A stretch of 28,894 nt of DNA from Bacteroidetes bacterium UBA2364 (GTDB lineage Bacteria > Bacteroidota > Rhodothermia > Rhodothermales > UBA2364). Below the pieces are notes generated by a model. It did no database searches. It saw nothing but the letters and a program-made list of their open reading frames with translations, and was not told the DNA's origin. Positions within the stretch are counted from its first letter, which is position 1. The number at the start of each line of letters is the position of its first letter. Where the stretch lies: the NCBI GenBank assembly GCA_002344075.1, contig DDTM01000087.1:1-28894 (forward strand), written 5' to 3'. Positions 1 through 6,984 of this stretch are shown here, piece by piece. The position numbers and the translations under genes were made by a program.

Positions 1-267
1 GAGATGAATAAACCCATGACTGCCATTATCGTATTGTCATTTTGCTCTTGCGGAATTATGTTTTACCTGAAGATCGGGATCATTTCAAAAATGCCAATAC
101 GCCTATAATGCCTATGGATTCAGTAGTATGCGAAAGATATTTTCATGCTATACTTTAGGGAGTCTTGAAGTGCATCCCCTAAAAGTACTTGATTTGCCTG
201 AAAATCTGATATTTGGATGATTCAGGACATTGTAATGTGTATTCCTTGAAATAGGTTTGTGCAGGAA

Positions 268-807
268 TCAAGAAATACGCAATGGTTTTGCAGGTTCATT
301 AACGGAAGGATAAAACTGATGGCGGTTGAGCGAAGTCCAGCGGCTGCCCGTGCAATATACTGGAATGTCATAGAAAGCTGCCATATCCAATAGTGCTTCG
401 CTAAGGGCCTCAAACTCGGTAAAATATCGGGAGATGAAGATGGTTTTTTGGTGTGGGCCTTGAACAAAAATACCTACATCTTGGAGTTCAAAATAAACCA
501 ATTTGATGTAGTCAAAAACATCCGTTTTAGCTGAAAGGTCGGTAGAAACCAAAAGTCGGTCTGAAACCTTTAATTGGCAAACCTGATGCGAGTATGTCAA
601 AAATTGGTGATAATAATAGCGGGCTACAAAGGCAAAGCCTACGACCAATCCGGTAAGTGCAACATAGGGTGAAAAACCCAAAAACGGAATTCCCCAAGCG
701 ATGGCAAAGGCTACAAGGATGTGCCAAAGCATTGTAGCACGATGTGCAACCCAAAAAGCATGGCTTGCATAAGTTTTATCGAGCTGATATACTTTGAACC
801 TATCCAT
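268..807 (-). CDS. small two-helix membrane protein, unknown function
   Basis: A 179-residue protein with no family I can name firmly. I start it at the ATG at 805-807; the codon just upstream is a TTG in frame and less likely. Two hydrophobic segments lie at about residues 27-44 and 46-65, joined by a short turn, so it is probably an inner-membrane hairpin. A soluble C-terminal part of about 110 residues follows, with alternating hydrophobic residues, as in small PH-like or YcxB-like membrane proteins; that resemblance is by eye and weak. It lies downstream of lysA on the same strand with a 101-base gap, so it may be in the same transcript or have its own promoter. Composition is like its neighbours. 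That it is a real gene is fairly sure; function is unknown. Confidence 0.7.
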   Translation of the reverse strand: MDRFKVYQLDKTYASHAFWVAHRATMLWHILVAFAIAWGIPFLGFSPYVALTGLVVGFAFVARYYYHQFLTYSHQVCQLKVSDRLLVSTDLSAKTDVFDYIKLVYFELQDVGIFVQGPHQKTIFISRYFTEFEALSEALLDMAAFYDIPVYCTGSRWTSLNRHQFYPSVNEPAKPLRIS

Positions 808-872
808 CAAAAGAGAATAATTTACGACTTAAACGGTTTTCGTAAGTTCAGTTTCGGCTTTATTTGCTGAGT

Positions 873-902
873 TGTCAAAAATGTGGCTTCAGGTGTCAAA
901 AA
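873..902. repeat. two direct copies of TGTCAAAAA, 21 bases apart
   Basis: The nonamer TGTCAAAAA occurs at 873-881 and again at 894-902, in the gap between the lysA stop codon and the small membrane protein start. The 21-base period is two helical turns, so both copies face the same side of the DNA. Read on the minus strand, each is TTTTTGACA. It could be a tandem binding site for a regulator of the 268-807 gene, or chance in an A/T-rich gap. Confidence 0.35.
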
Positions 903-908
903 CAATAC

Positions 909-2138
909 CTAATCGGTTGTTTCCGATAGTAATTGATCAATCAACGATGTGGGAGAGACCCGTTTCCGCACGACTTCTACCTCACCTGTTTTCCGCACCA
1001 AAACCTCTTCTGGAAAAGGCCTGAGGTTATACAGCGAAGACATGGCATATCCATATGCGCCAGCATCTAAAATGGCCAAAATGTCGTTCACCCGAATTTC
1101 CTGAATGGGGCGGTCTTTGGCAAATCGGTCACCGGATTCACAAATATTTCCGGTCACATCATAATTGTATAATATGCCTGTGGGATTGGAAAGGTTGAAA
1201 ATTTCGTGATAGGCATTATAAAACATGGGACGAATCAGGTGATTTTGCCCGGAGTTGGTGCCAGCAAAGGTACGGGAGCCGATCCCGTTTTGCTTGAGCA
1301 TGGTTACCTCGGTGAGTAAAGTCCCCGCTTCAGCGACGAAATACCTTCCTGGTTCGAACCAAAAAGCGAGTTGTTGGGGTAGAACCTCCGACCATTCCTT
1401 GATTCGTGGGATTAAAACCTGCTGGAATCCATCGTAATCGAAACTGGCTTCTCCAATGCGGTATGGGATTCCAAGGCCACCGCCAAAATTGATAAAAGTG
1501 AGGTCTGGAAAATTCGGTGCGGCCTCCAGTAAGACTTCCACCGCCGACCACAAATCAGCGATATCCAAAATGCCACTTCCAATATGTTGGTGGATCCCAA
1601 TAATTTTAAGTCTATGTTTTGCAGCGATTTCCAGTGCTTCAGGCAAGTACTCCATAGGGATGCCAAACTTGGATTTCTCTCCTGCGGTCACTACGTATTC
1701 ATGGTGTCCCGCACCGACCTTTGGGTTCAGTCGGATGCATACATCGGTGCCGGGGAATGCCTCTCCAAATCGTGCGAGGCGGTAAAGTTCTCCAATGTTG
1801 AATAAACTCCCGTAGGATGCCGCTGTGTGCATTTCTTCATCGGTAATGCTGTTGGCTGAATAGAGTACGTCTTCCGGAGCAAACCCTACTCTTTTGGCCA
1901 GTTCTAATTCGCCGATGGAAACAGCATCAATACCAATCCCTTCCTCACAAATGATTTTCAGAATGGCCGGGTTGTAATTGGCCTTCATGGCATATAGCAA
2001 TTTATGGGGCAGTAAAGAAACCTTGTCTTTGAGTTTTCGGCAGCGATCGCGGATGATTTCTTCAAAATACACATAAGTGGGGGTACCATGAACGCTTGCA
2101 ATTTGGCGTAAGGTCTTTGGTTGGTAAGGAACTTTCAT
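909..2138 (-). CDS. lysA: diaminopimelate decarboxylase
   Basis: Catalyses the last step of lysine synthesis, decarboxylating meso-diaminopimelate to L-lysine in the cytoplasm with PLP. The 409-residue length is normal for the family. The PLP lysine is K52 in YAMKAN near the N-terminus of the alanine-racemase-like barrel. The phosphate-binding HIGSG (about 185-189) and GGGLG (219-223) follow, then EPGR (262-265). The C-terminal beta domain carries CESGD (333-337), whose Cys acts across the dimer, and DAGAYG with SSLYNLRP (358-373). The ATG follows an A-rich leader without a Shine-Dalgarno sequence. It lies 147 bases downstream of the threonine aldolase on the same strand and is not obviously in an operon with other lysine genes. 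Identification is secure. Confidence 0.96.
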   Translation of the reverse strand: MKVPYQPKTLRQIASVHGTPTYVYFEEIIRDRCRKLKDKVSLLPHKLLYAMKANYNPAILKIICEEGIGIDAVSIGELELAKRVGFAPEDVLYSANSITDEEMHTAASYGSLFNIGELYRLARFGEAFPGTDVCIRLNPKVGAGHHEYVVTAGEKSKFGIPMEYLPEALEIAAKHRLKIIGIHQHIGSGILDIADLWSAVEVLLEAAPNFPDLTFINFGGGLGIPYRIGEASFDYDGFQQVLIPRIKEWSEVLPQQLAFWFEPGRYFVAEAGTLLTEVTMLKQNGIGSRTFAGTNSGQNHLIRPMFYNAYHEIFNLSNPTGILYNYDVTGNICESGDRFAKDRPIQEIRVNDILAILDAGAYGYAMSSLYNLRPFPEEVLVRKTGEVEVVRKRVSPTSLIDQLLSETTD

Positions 2139-2206
2139 GGGTTTTGTTTTGTGGGGCGGGATGGCTTTATAGCGGTTCGCGTGTTTGTGTGTGAAAATTT
2201 ATGAAC

Positions 2207-2221
2207 CCACCGAGAAGGTGG
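2207..2221 (-). terminator. possible weak terminator after the threonine aldolase gene
   Basis: A small hairpin with stem CCACC/GGTGG and a five-base loop lies about 65 bases past the threonine aldolase stop on the minus strand. It is followed by an AT-rich run (ATAAATTTT) rather than a clean U tract. The neighbouring sequence could form an alternative 6-bp stem (CCACCG/CGGTGG). It may be a poor terminator or a chance hairpin. Confidence 0.3.
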
Positions 2222-2285
2222 CGTAGGTAACGGTGGTTTCAGAAAAAAGGTCTGTTGTTGGTACGATGTCTTAAAATACTTTGGA

Positions 2286-3314
2286 TTAGGTGAAAAGTCG
2301 CTTCATTATTGTTAGTGTTTTGTCAATTTGGCCTTCTGAAATGTCTATATGGGTGGTTGCACGGATGGTAAATGAGCCAAAAGCCACCATTTTGATTCCT
2401 TCCTTTAATAAGGATGCCAGAATCTCTTTTGCGGGTTGGTTTCGGGTGCCGAACATGACAATATTGGTTTCTGTTTTTTCTGGCTCGATGTCAAAAGTCC
2501 CCAGTTCACCCAAGCCCTCGGCCAATTTTTTTGCGAGCCGGTGATCTTCCGCCAATCGTTCTCGGTGATGTTCGAGGGCATACAACCCCGCTGCGGCGAG
2601 GAAGCCAACCTGTCTCATGCCGCCTCCCCACATTTTTCGGTAACGGCGTGCTTTTTCAATCAATTCCTTTCTCCCCACCAATACAGAGCCGACCGGAGCA
2701 CCGAGGCCCTTAGATAAACAGACGCATACGGTATCAAATGGGGCGGCATATGTTGCTTCTGGTAACCCGGTGGCTATGCTTGCATTCCAGAGCCGGGCGC
2801 CATCCAAATGAAACGCCAAGTGGTGGTTTTGCACAACGTTTGCAATTGCGTGTATTTTTTCTAACGGATATACCACACCACCTGCTTTATTATGGGTGTT
2901 TTCCAGTGCAACGACCCGTGTTTGGGGTTCCCAATAGGCTCCGGGCCGAATAGCAGCCTCTATTTGGGAGGCGCTCAGAATGCCTCGGTTGCTCGAAATG
3001 GTTTGGAATTGCAAACCGGACAAAACGGCCCCAGCTCCCGACTCGTAGTTGAAGATGTGGCAGTCGGCATCACAAATAACCTCGTCTCCGGGTTGGCTAT
3101 GCAGTTTGATTGCCAATTGGTTACCCATTACGCCGCTCGATACAAAGAGGGCGGCTTCCTTTCCGAGAAGCGTTGCAACAGTATCTTGGAGTTGATTGAC
3201 CGTAGGGTCTTCTCCAAAAACATCGTCTCCTACAGGGGCATTCATCATAGCCGCACGCATTGCCTGTGTGGGCTGTGTAAGGGTATCGCTCCTGAGATCA
3301 ATGGTAGTATTCAT
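2286..3314 (-). CDS. ltaE: low-specificity L-threonine aldolase
   Basis: Cleaves L-threonine and L-allo-threonine to glycine and acetaldehyde, a PLP fold-type I enzyme of the cytoplasm. Length 342 residues, as expected. The N-terminal DLRSDT (6-11) and the VGDDVFGEDPTVNQL stretch (28-42) are family hallmarks. DGARLWNAS (171-179) gives the Asp and Arg that hold the cofactor. The PLP lysine is K202 in LSKGLGAPVGS, and GGGMRQ (230-235) holds a conserved Arg. The start codon lies only 6 bases after the T-run of an intrinsic terminator belonging to the upstream gene, so the source of its transcription is unclear (see findings). The family assignment is secure; stereospecificity cannot be read from sequence. 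Confidence 0.94.
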   Translation of the reverse strand: MNTTIDLRSDTLTQPTQAMRAAMMNAPVGDDVFGEDPTVNQLQDTVATLLGKEAALFVSSGVMGNQLAIKLHSQPGDEVICDADCHIFNYESGAGAVLSGLQFQTISSNRGILSASQIEAAIRPGAYWEPQTRVVALENTHNKAGGVVYPLEKIHAIANVVQNHHLAFHLDGARLWNASIATGLPEATYAAPFDTVCVCLSKGLGAPVGSVLVGRKELIEKARRYRKMWGGGMRQVGFLAAAGLYALEHHRERLAEDHRLAKKLAEGLGELGTFDIEPEKTETNIVMFGTRNQPAKEILASLLKEGIKMVAFGSFTIRATTHIDISEGQIDKTLTIMKRLFT

Positions 3315-3320
3315 AAAGCA

Positions 3321-3350
3321 ATCAAATAAAAAGGGCTATACCGATAGCCC
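3321..3350 (-). terminator. intrinsic terminator after the suf-cluster orphan gene
   Basis: On the minus strand, a perfect 7-bp stem (GGGCTAT/ATAGCCC, at 3344-3350 and 3333-3339) with a 4-base loop is followed at once by TTTTTATTTGAT. It lies 23 bases past the stop codon of the 3374-4765 gene, so it is well placed to end the sufS-sufE-sufT-orphan transcript. The T-run ends 6 bases before the threonine aldolase start codon. Confidence 0.75.
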
Positions 3351-3373
3351 CTTATCACAGGAGAACAAAAACA

Positions 3374-4765
3374 TTAGTACATGATCTTACCACCAGGACT
3401 GATGGTCTGATTTGCCCCTTGCGGTGTTCTGTAAAGATCGTTACTACCACTTCCCAGAGGATCTACTTTCCCGCCCGGTGAAAGCACGACGCTGGAGTCG
3501 GGAAGGGTGGAGGTGCCCTTTCTGGAACTTAGAGAGGATTGCATGGCCTGCCACTGATTGAGGTTTTTGGTACATTCTGGGCAGCCACACCGTGCCCAGT
3601 CGGTAGGTGTCCAGTCCTCTGCACGATTTGGGAACCGGCCACCACGGCCACCGACATAACTCGCAGATGCTGTGGAAGACTCAACTTGCAACCCCGTATC
3701 TTGTCCAGAGAGGCTTAGTTTCATTTGTTGCCAGTTAATAGGTATAAAATCTGTTTGAGAAAACCGATATACGCCAATGACCCCAAAGAAGAGCAGGAAG
3801 CCGCTCATTAAAACCGCAGAAAAGTGCAAGGGTTTTTCATACCATTTCTTTAACCGTTCTAATTCTTTCTCGGAAGTCACGGCTGTTATAACAGGGATTG
3901 CCGTGATTGCTTTGGGCAAAGTTGTACCTTTGAACCCTGGTTGTGTAGTTGTAATACGTCTTCGAAAACCAGAGGATTGGGTCGAAACTGGTTCTTTCGG
4001 CTCGATCTCGCCCTCCGAAAAGCGGTGTGGGTGCAGGCCACTTCGTTGCATGGCTACAGGTTCTAAAGTAGGCAAAGGAGTGGCTGGGGCTTCCGGCAAG
4101 GGTGTTTCGGGAAAATGGGCTGTTTCTGTAATGAAAGCAGAAGGTCCTGCTGTAATCACCATAACAGGGGTGATACCTGTCCTAAATTTAAAATGTCCTT
4201 GTTTGCCATGCAAAATTTTTGACACTCCGGGGAACGAGGGTTCTTCCTTATGGCCGTCCTCTGTGGAGGCAGATAGTGAATCGTTCGGCAAATCCTTGTC
4301 CATGCTTAGGTCGGATGTGCCCGACAAGTCATGAGAAAGCGGTTGCACGGTTTCCGGATTAGCGGTGTTTAATGGGTCGTATGCAATTAATTCCTCAAAA
4401 GCGTCTTTACCTGACAAAGGAGATGCGGTTCGGGCAGTAAATACATCCTCCAAATTTGCTTTCGTCTCGCTCTCGTTCTGTGGAGGAAGTGTCAAATGTC
4501 CATAGCCCGATTCATGCCCGACTTGTACATGTTTTACTACCTCGCTTGGTAGTTCCGGGGTGGGGGGATGGTGAATAGAGGCTGTTTGTTGGGAATCTGT
4601 GCCGCCAGAAATTTCCTTCAGGGCGGGGATGTTCGCCGTTTGTTGGGGTTCTGTCGTTTGGTTCAAAGGTTCTTCAACTGAATTTCCTTGCTGTAAGTCT
4701 TCAAAAATACCCATGCTTTCCCAAAAGGAGCGGGTTTCATCGGTTTTAGGTTGCTGATCGGACAT
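3374..4765 (-). CDS. membrane-anchored protein with CGCPEC motif, last gene of the suf cluster; unknown function
   Basis: A 463-residue protein I do not recognise. Residues 1-300 are low in hydrophobics and rich in Pro, Glu, Ser and Thr, probably disordered, with a small internal repeat (QQTANI at 41-46, QQTASI at 59-64). One membrane helix lies at about 314-333, preceded by a basic stretch, so the long N-terminal part should be cytoplasmic and the last 130 residues periplasmic. That tail holds three cysteines in ARCGCPEC (C393, C395, C398) and two SPGGK motifs (about 429-433 and 456-460). It starts 43 bases after sufT on the same strand, and a terminator follows its stop, so it is probably the last gene of the suf transcript. 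A metal- or redox-related role is only a guess from the cysteines and the context. Confidence 0.72.
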   Translation of the reverse strand: MSDQQPKTDETRSFWESMGIFEDLQQGNSVEEPLNQTTEPQQTANIPALKEISGGTDSQQTASIHHPPTPELPSEVVKHVQVGHESGYGHLTLPPQNESETKANLEDVFTARTASPLSGKDAFEELIAYDPLNTANPETVQPLSHDLSGTSDLSMDKDLPNDSLSASTEDGHKEEPSFPGVSKILHGKQGHFKFRTGITPVMVITAGPSAFITETAHFPETPLPEAPATPLPTLEPVAMQRSGLHPHRFSEGEIEPKEPVSTQSSGFRRRITTTQPGFKGTTLPKAITAIPVITAVTSEKELERLKKWYEKPLHFSAVLMSGFLLFFGVIGVYRFSQTDFIPINWQQMKLSLSGQDTGLQVESSTASASYVGGRGGRFPNRAEDWTPTDWARCGCPECTKNLNQWQAMQSSLSSRKGTSTLPDSSVVLSPGGKVDPLGSGSNDLYRTPQGANQTISPGGKIMY

Positions 4766-4808
4766 ATTTGCTAAGGGCTAAATTTGCTGTAAACTAATCA
4801 AAAAAAGA

Positions 4809-5168
4809 TCAATACATCAAGCCCATTTCCAATTTTGCTGCATCGGTCATCATATCCATGGTATAGGGCGGGTCGAAAGTTACTTCGAGGGTGCATTTCC
4901 CTACCTCTGGAAGTGAGCAAACCATCGTTTCCACCTCTCCCGGAAGTGTGAGTGCGGACGGGCAATTAGGCGTTGTTAGGGTCATCACAATGTGTACTTC
5001 GTCGGGTGGTGTGATATTGATTTCATAGATCAGTCCTAGGTCATAGACGTTCACGGGTAATTCGGGATCATAAACCATTCGGATGGCATCAATGACCCTG
5101 TCTTCTGTAACCGGATAGTTTTCGGATACGGTGTTGGTATTTTGATTGGGATTGTTTTCGTCCATCAT
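4809..5168 (-). CDS. sufT: SufT-type Fe-S assembly protein (MIP18/DUF59 domain)
   Basis: A 119-residue cytoplasmic protein that is a single MIP18 (DUF59) domain. Such proteins help mature Fe-S proteins and are often encoded with the suf genes. The family signature DPELPVNVYDLGLIYEI lies at about 34-50, and the reactive Cys in TTPNCP is C69, followed by VTFDPPYT (96-103). Residues 1-20 are a polar, probably flexible leader. It lies 32 bases downstream of sufE and 43 bases upstream of the orphan membrane protein, all on the minus strand, which supports the SufT assignment over the PaaD-type relative that acts on phenylacetyl-CoA oxygenase. The domain call is secure; the suf role rests on the neighbours. 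Confidence 0.9.
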   Translation of the reverse strand: MMDENNPNQNTNTVSENYPVTEDRVIDAIRMVYDPELPVNVYDLGLIYEINITPPDEVHIVMTLTTPNCPSALTLPGEVETMVCSLPEVGKCTLEVTFDPPYTMDMMTDAAKLEMGLMY

Positions 5169-5200
5169 ATCAGAACGTTCAGGTTGGGTTGGGTAAGGAT

Positions 5201-5638
5201 TTATGCGTTAGGGGTGTATCGGCTTGCTTCGGCGTTGATTTTTTTTACCATCGCCGCCAATCCACCTTGTCGTTGGGATGTTAACAAGTGTTTTAGACCG
5301 ATCTCTTCTATAAAACGGAGTTCGGTTTGGACAATATCTGCTGGTTTCTGGAAATTCAATACGCGGATCAACAACGCAATGATGCCTTTGGTGAGGTGCG
5401 AGTCGGAGTCTGCCCAAAGATGCATTCTTCCTTCTTCCAGTCTGGCATGTAGCCACACCTGAGAGACACAGCCATGTACCCGTGTTGCCTCGGTTTTTAA
5501 GGCAGGGTCCATTGGTTCGAGCAAATTTCCTTGGTCTATCAGCAATTCAGTTTCTAATTCCCAATCGCCGTCTGCCAATTGAAATTCGGCAATTACCTCG
5601 GCTTCGCGTGCTGCGATACTGGGGATCGTTGGGTTCAT
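5201..5638 (-). CDS. sufE: SufE family sulfur acceptor
   Basis: Accepts the persulfide sulfur from the cysteine desulfurase SufS and passes it on for Fe-S cluster assembly in the cytoplasm. The 145-residue length fits the family. The acceptor cysteine is C57 in RVHGCVSQVWL, corresponding to Cys51 of the Escherichia coli protein, and the C-terminal LTSQRQGGLAAM (119-130) matches the conserved helix start of SufE. It begins 12 bases after the sufS stop codon, so the two are almost certainly co-transcribed and partners. No sufBCD genes lie in the window. Identification is secure. Confidence 0.95.
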   Translation of the reverse strand: MNPTIPSIAAREAEVIAEFQLADGDWELETELLIDQGNLLEPMDPALKTEATRVHGCVSQVWLHARLEEGRMHLWADSDSHLTKGIIALLIRVLNFQKPADIVQTELRFIEEIGLKHLLTSQRQGGLAAMVKKINAEASRYTPNA

Positions 5639-5650
5639 AGGGGTTTTGGG

Positions 5651-6886
5651 TTAAAAAAAGCGGCGTGCTTTCTGAATACCATGTACTAAGGCGTCCACTT
5701 CTTCGAGGGTATTGTAAAATGTAAAGGAGGCACGAACCGATCCTGAAAGTCCAAAACGGCGGTGCAAAGGTTGTGTACAATGGTGACCTGTTCGGACAGC
5801 AATGCCTTGTTTATCCAAGAGGGTTCCCAGATCAAACGGATGAATATGTTGCACCATGAACGAAAAAACGGGGGCTTTATCTGTGGATGGTCCGTATAGC
5901 GTGAGTCCGTCTATTGCGCGGAGTTGGGCATGTGCATAAGCAAATAATTGCTGTTCGTGCGCTTCAATTCCATCAAAACCGACTTCCATCACATAGTTTA
6001 AAGCGGCGTCTAAGCCTAAAAAGCCAGCAATATTTGGGGTGCCGGCCTCAAATTTATGAGGTAGTACATTAAACGTTGTTTCGTCAAAAGAAACAGTACG
6101 GATCATGTCGCCGCCGCCAAAAAACGGTGGCATTTGTTCCAAGAGGTGTTTTTTGCCAAACAAAACCCCCGTTCCCGTAGGACCAAAAACCTTATGACCG
6201 GAAAAAGTAAAAAAGTCTGCGTCTAATGCCTGAATATCTATGGGTAGGTGCGGGGCCGATTGTGCGCCATCCACCATGACCAGAATACCTTGTTCATGGG
6301 CCATCTGAATCATTTCATGGATGGGATTGATCGTCCCGAGCATATTGGATACGTGAATCAACGAAACCAAGCGGACGCTTTCGGTGAGAAAGGAACGATA
6401 AACGTCTAAGTCTATGGTTCCGTTGTCTGTAATAGGGATGGCTTTTACGGTGGCGCCTTTTCGGGCAGCAATCAGTTGCCAGGGCACGATATTGGCATGG
6501 TGCTCCATTTCCGAGACCAAAACCACGTCTCCGGTTTTCAAGAAGGCTTCGCCAAAAGAATGGGCCACCAAATTACACGACATTGTGGTTCCCGAGGTGA
6601 GGATGATTTCCTCCTCGGAAGGAGCATTCAGGAAGCGGCGTATCGTTTTTCGTGCGGTTTCGTAAGCGTTGGTGGCGTGTTGGCTTAATGTATGGATGCC
6701 ACGATGTACGTTTGAATTTCCATGTGCATAAAACTGCTTGGTTGTCTCTATGACACATTGCGGCTTATGTGCGGTTGCACCATTGTCTAAATAAACCAAT
6801 GGTTTTTGGTTTATGGATTGATGCAAGGCCGGAAAGTCTGCACGGATGCGGTTTACATCAAACGCAACTGCGGTATTTAAAAGCAT
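5651..6886 (-). CDS. sufS: cysteine desulfurase, SufS type (group II)
   Basis: Removes sulfur from L-cysteine to give alanine and an enzyme persulfide, the sulfur source for Fe-S clusters; PLP-dependent and cytoplasmic. Length 411 residues. The PLP lysine is K232 in SGHKVFGPTG, with the cofactor Asp in MVDGAQS (D206) and stacking His in EMEHH (about 129). The active Cys is C370 in RTGHHCTQP, on the short loop typical of group II enzymes that depend on SufE, and RASFTFYNT (about 385-393) binds substrate carboxylate. The ATG directly abuts an 8-bp inverted-repeat arm, and a promoter-like pair of boxes lies just upstream. First gene of the run sufS-sufE-sufT-orphan. Identification is secure. Confidence 0.96.
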   Translation of the reverse strand: MLLNTAVAFDVNRIRADFPALHQSINQKPLVYLDNGATAHKPQCVIETTKQFYAHGNSNVHRGIHTLSQHATNAYETARKTIRRFLNAPSEEEIILTSGTTMSCNLVAHSFGEAFLKTGDVVLVSEMEHHANIVPWQLIAARKGATVKAIPITDNGTIDLDVYRSFLTESVRLVSLIHVSNMLGTINPIHEMIQMAHEQGILVMVDGAQSAPHLPIDIQALDADFFTFSGHKVFGPTGTGVLFGKKHLLEQMPPFFGGGDMIRTVSFDETTFNVLPHKFEAGTPNIAGFLGLDAALNYVMEVGFDGIEAHEQQLFAYAHAQLRAIDGLTLYGPSTDKAPVFSFMVQHIHPFDLGTLLDKQGIAVRTGHHCTQPLHRRFGLSGSVRASFTFYNTLEEVDALVHGIQKARRFF

Positions 6887-6939
6887 GGGTACGGATTCTT
6901 ATTTAGATTGTATATAAACAGAACGCCGTACCCTGCAAA
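6887..6939 (-). promoter_or_regulatory. candidate sufS promoter with flanking inverted repeat (possible operator)
   Basis: On the minus strand a TTTG box (6936-6939) is followed after 19 bases by TATATACA (6909-6916), a loose match to the Bacteroidota -7 box. Two arms of a perfect 8-bp inverted repeat, GGGTACGG at 6926-6933 and CCGTACCC at 6887-6894 (minus-strand reading), flank the -7 region, and the second arm touches the ATG. The boxes are weak; the inverted repeat is exact. It may be a repressor site for the suf genes. Confidence 0.4.
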
Positions 6940-6984
6940 AGGTTTGCCAGATTATTCTCTTTAGACGCTCTTCATGAAGCAGTG

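Noticed and set aside
4..108. 34-codon open frame at the window start with a hydrophobic, Cys-containing N-terminus
   Set aside because: Very short, no ribosome site or promoter, no family resemblance; 1-267 otherwise shows only a 12-base palindrome (227-238) without a T-run.
2139..2285. Possible lysine riboswitch upstream of lysA
   Set aside because: The gap is 147 bases and holds only one small hairpin; I do not see the conserved multi-helix core.
3777..4334. 185-codon open frame on the plus strand
   Set aside because: Lies wholly inside the opposite-strand orphan gene; no domain or start context, so a shadow of the low-complexity coding sequence.
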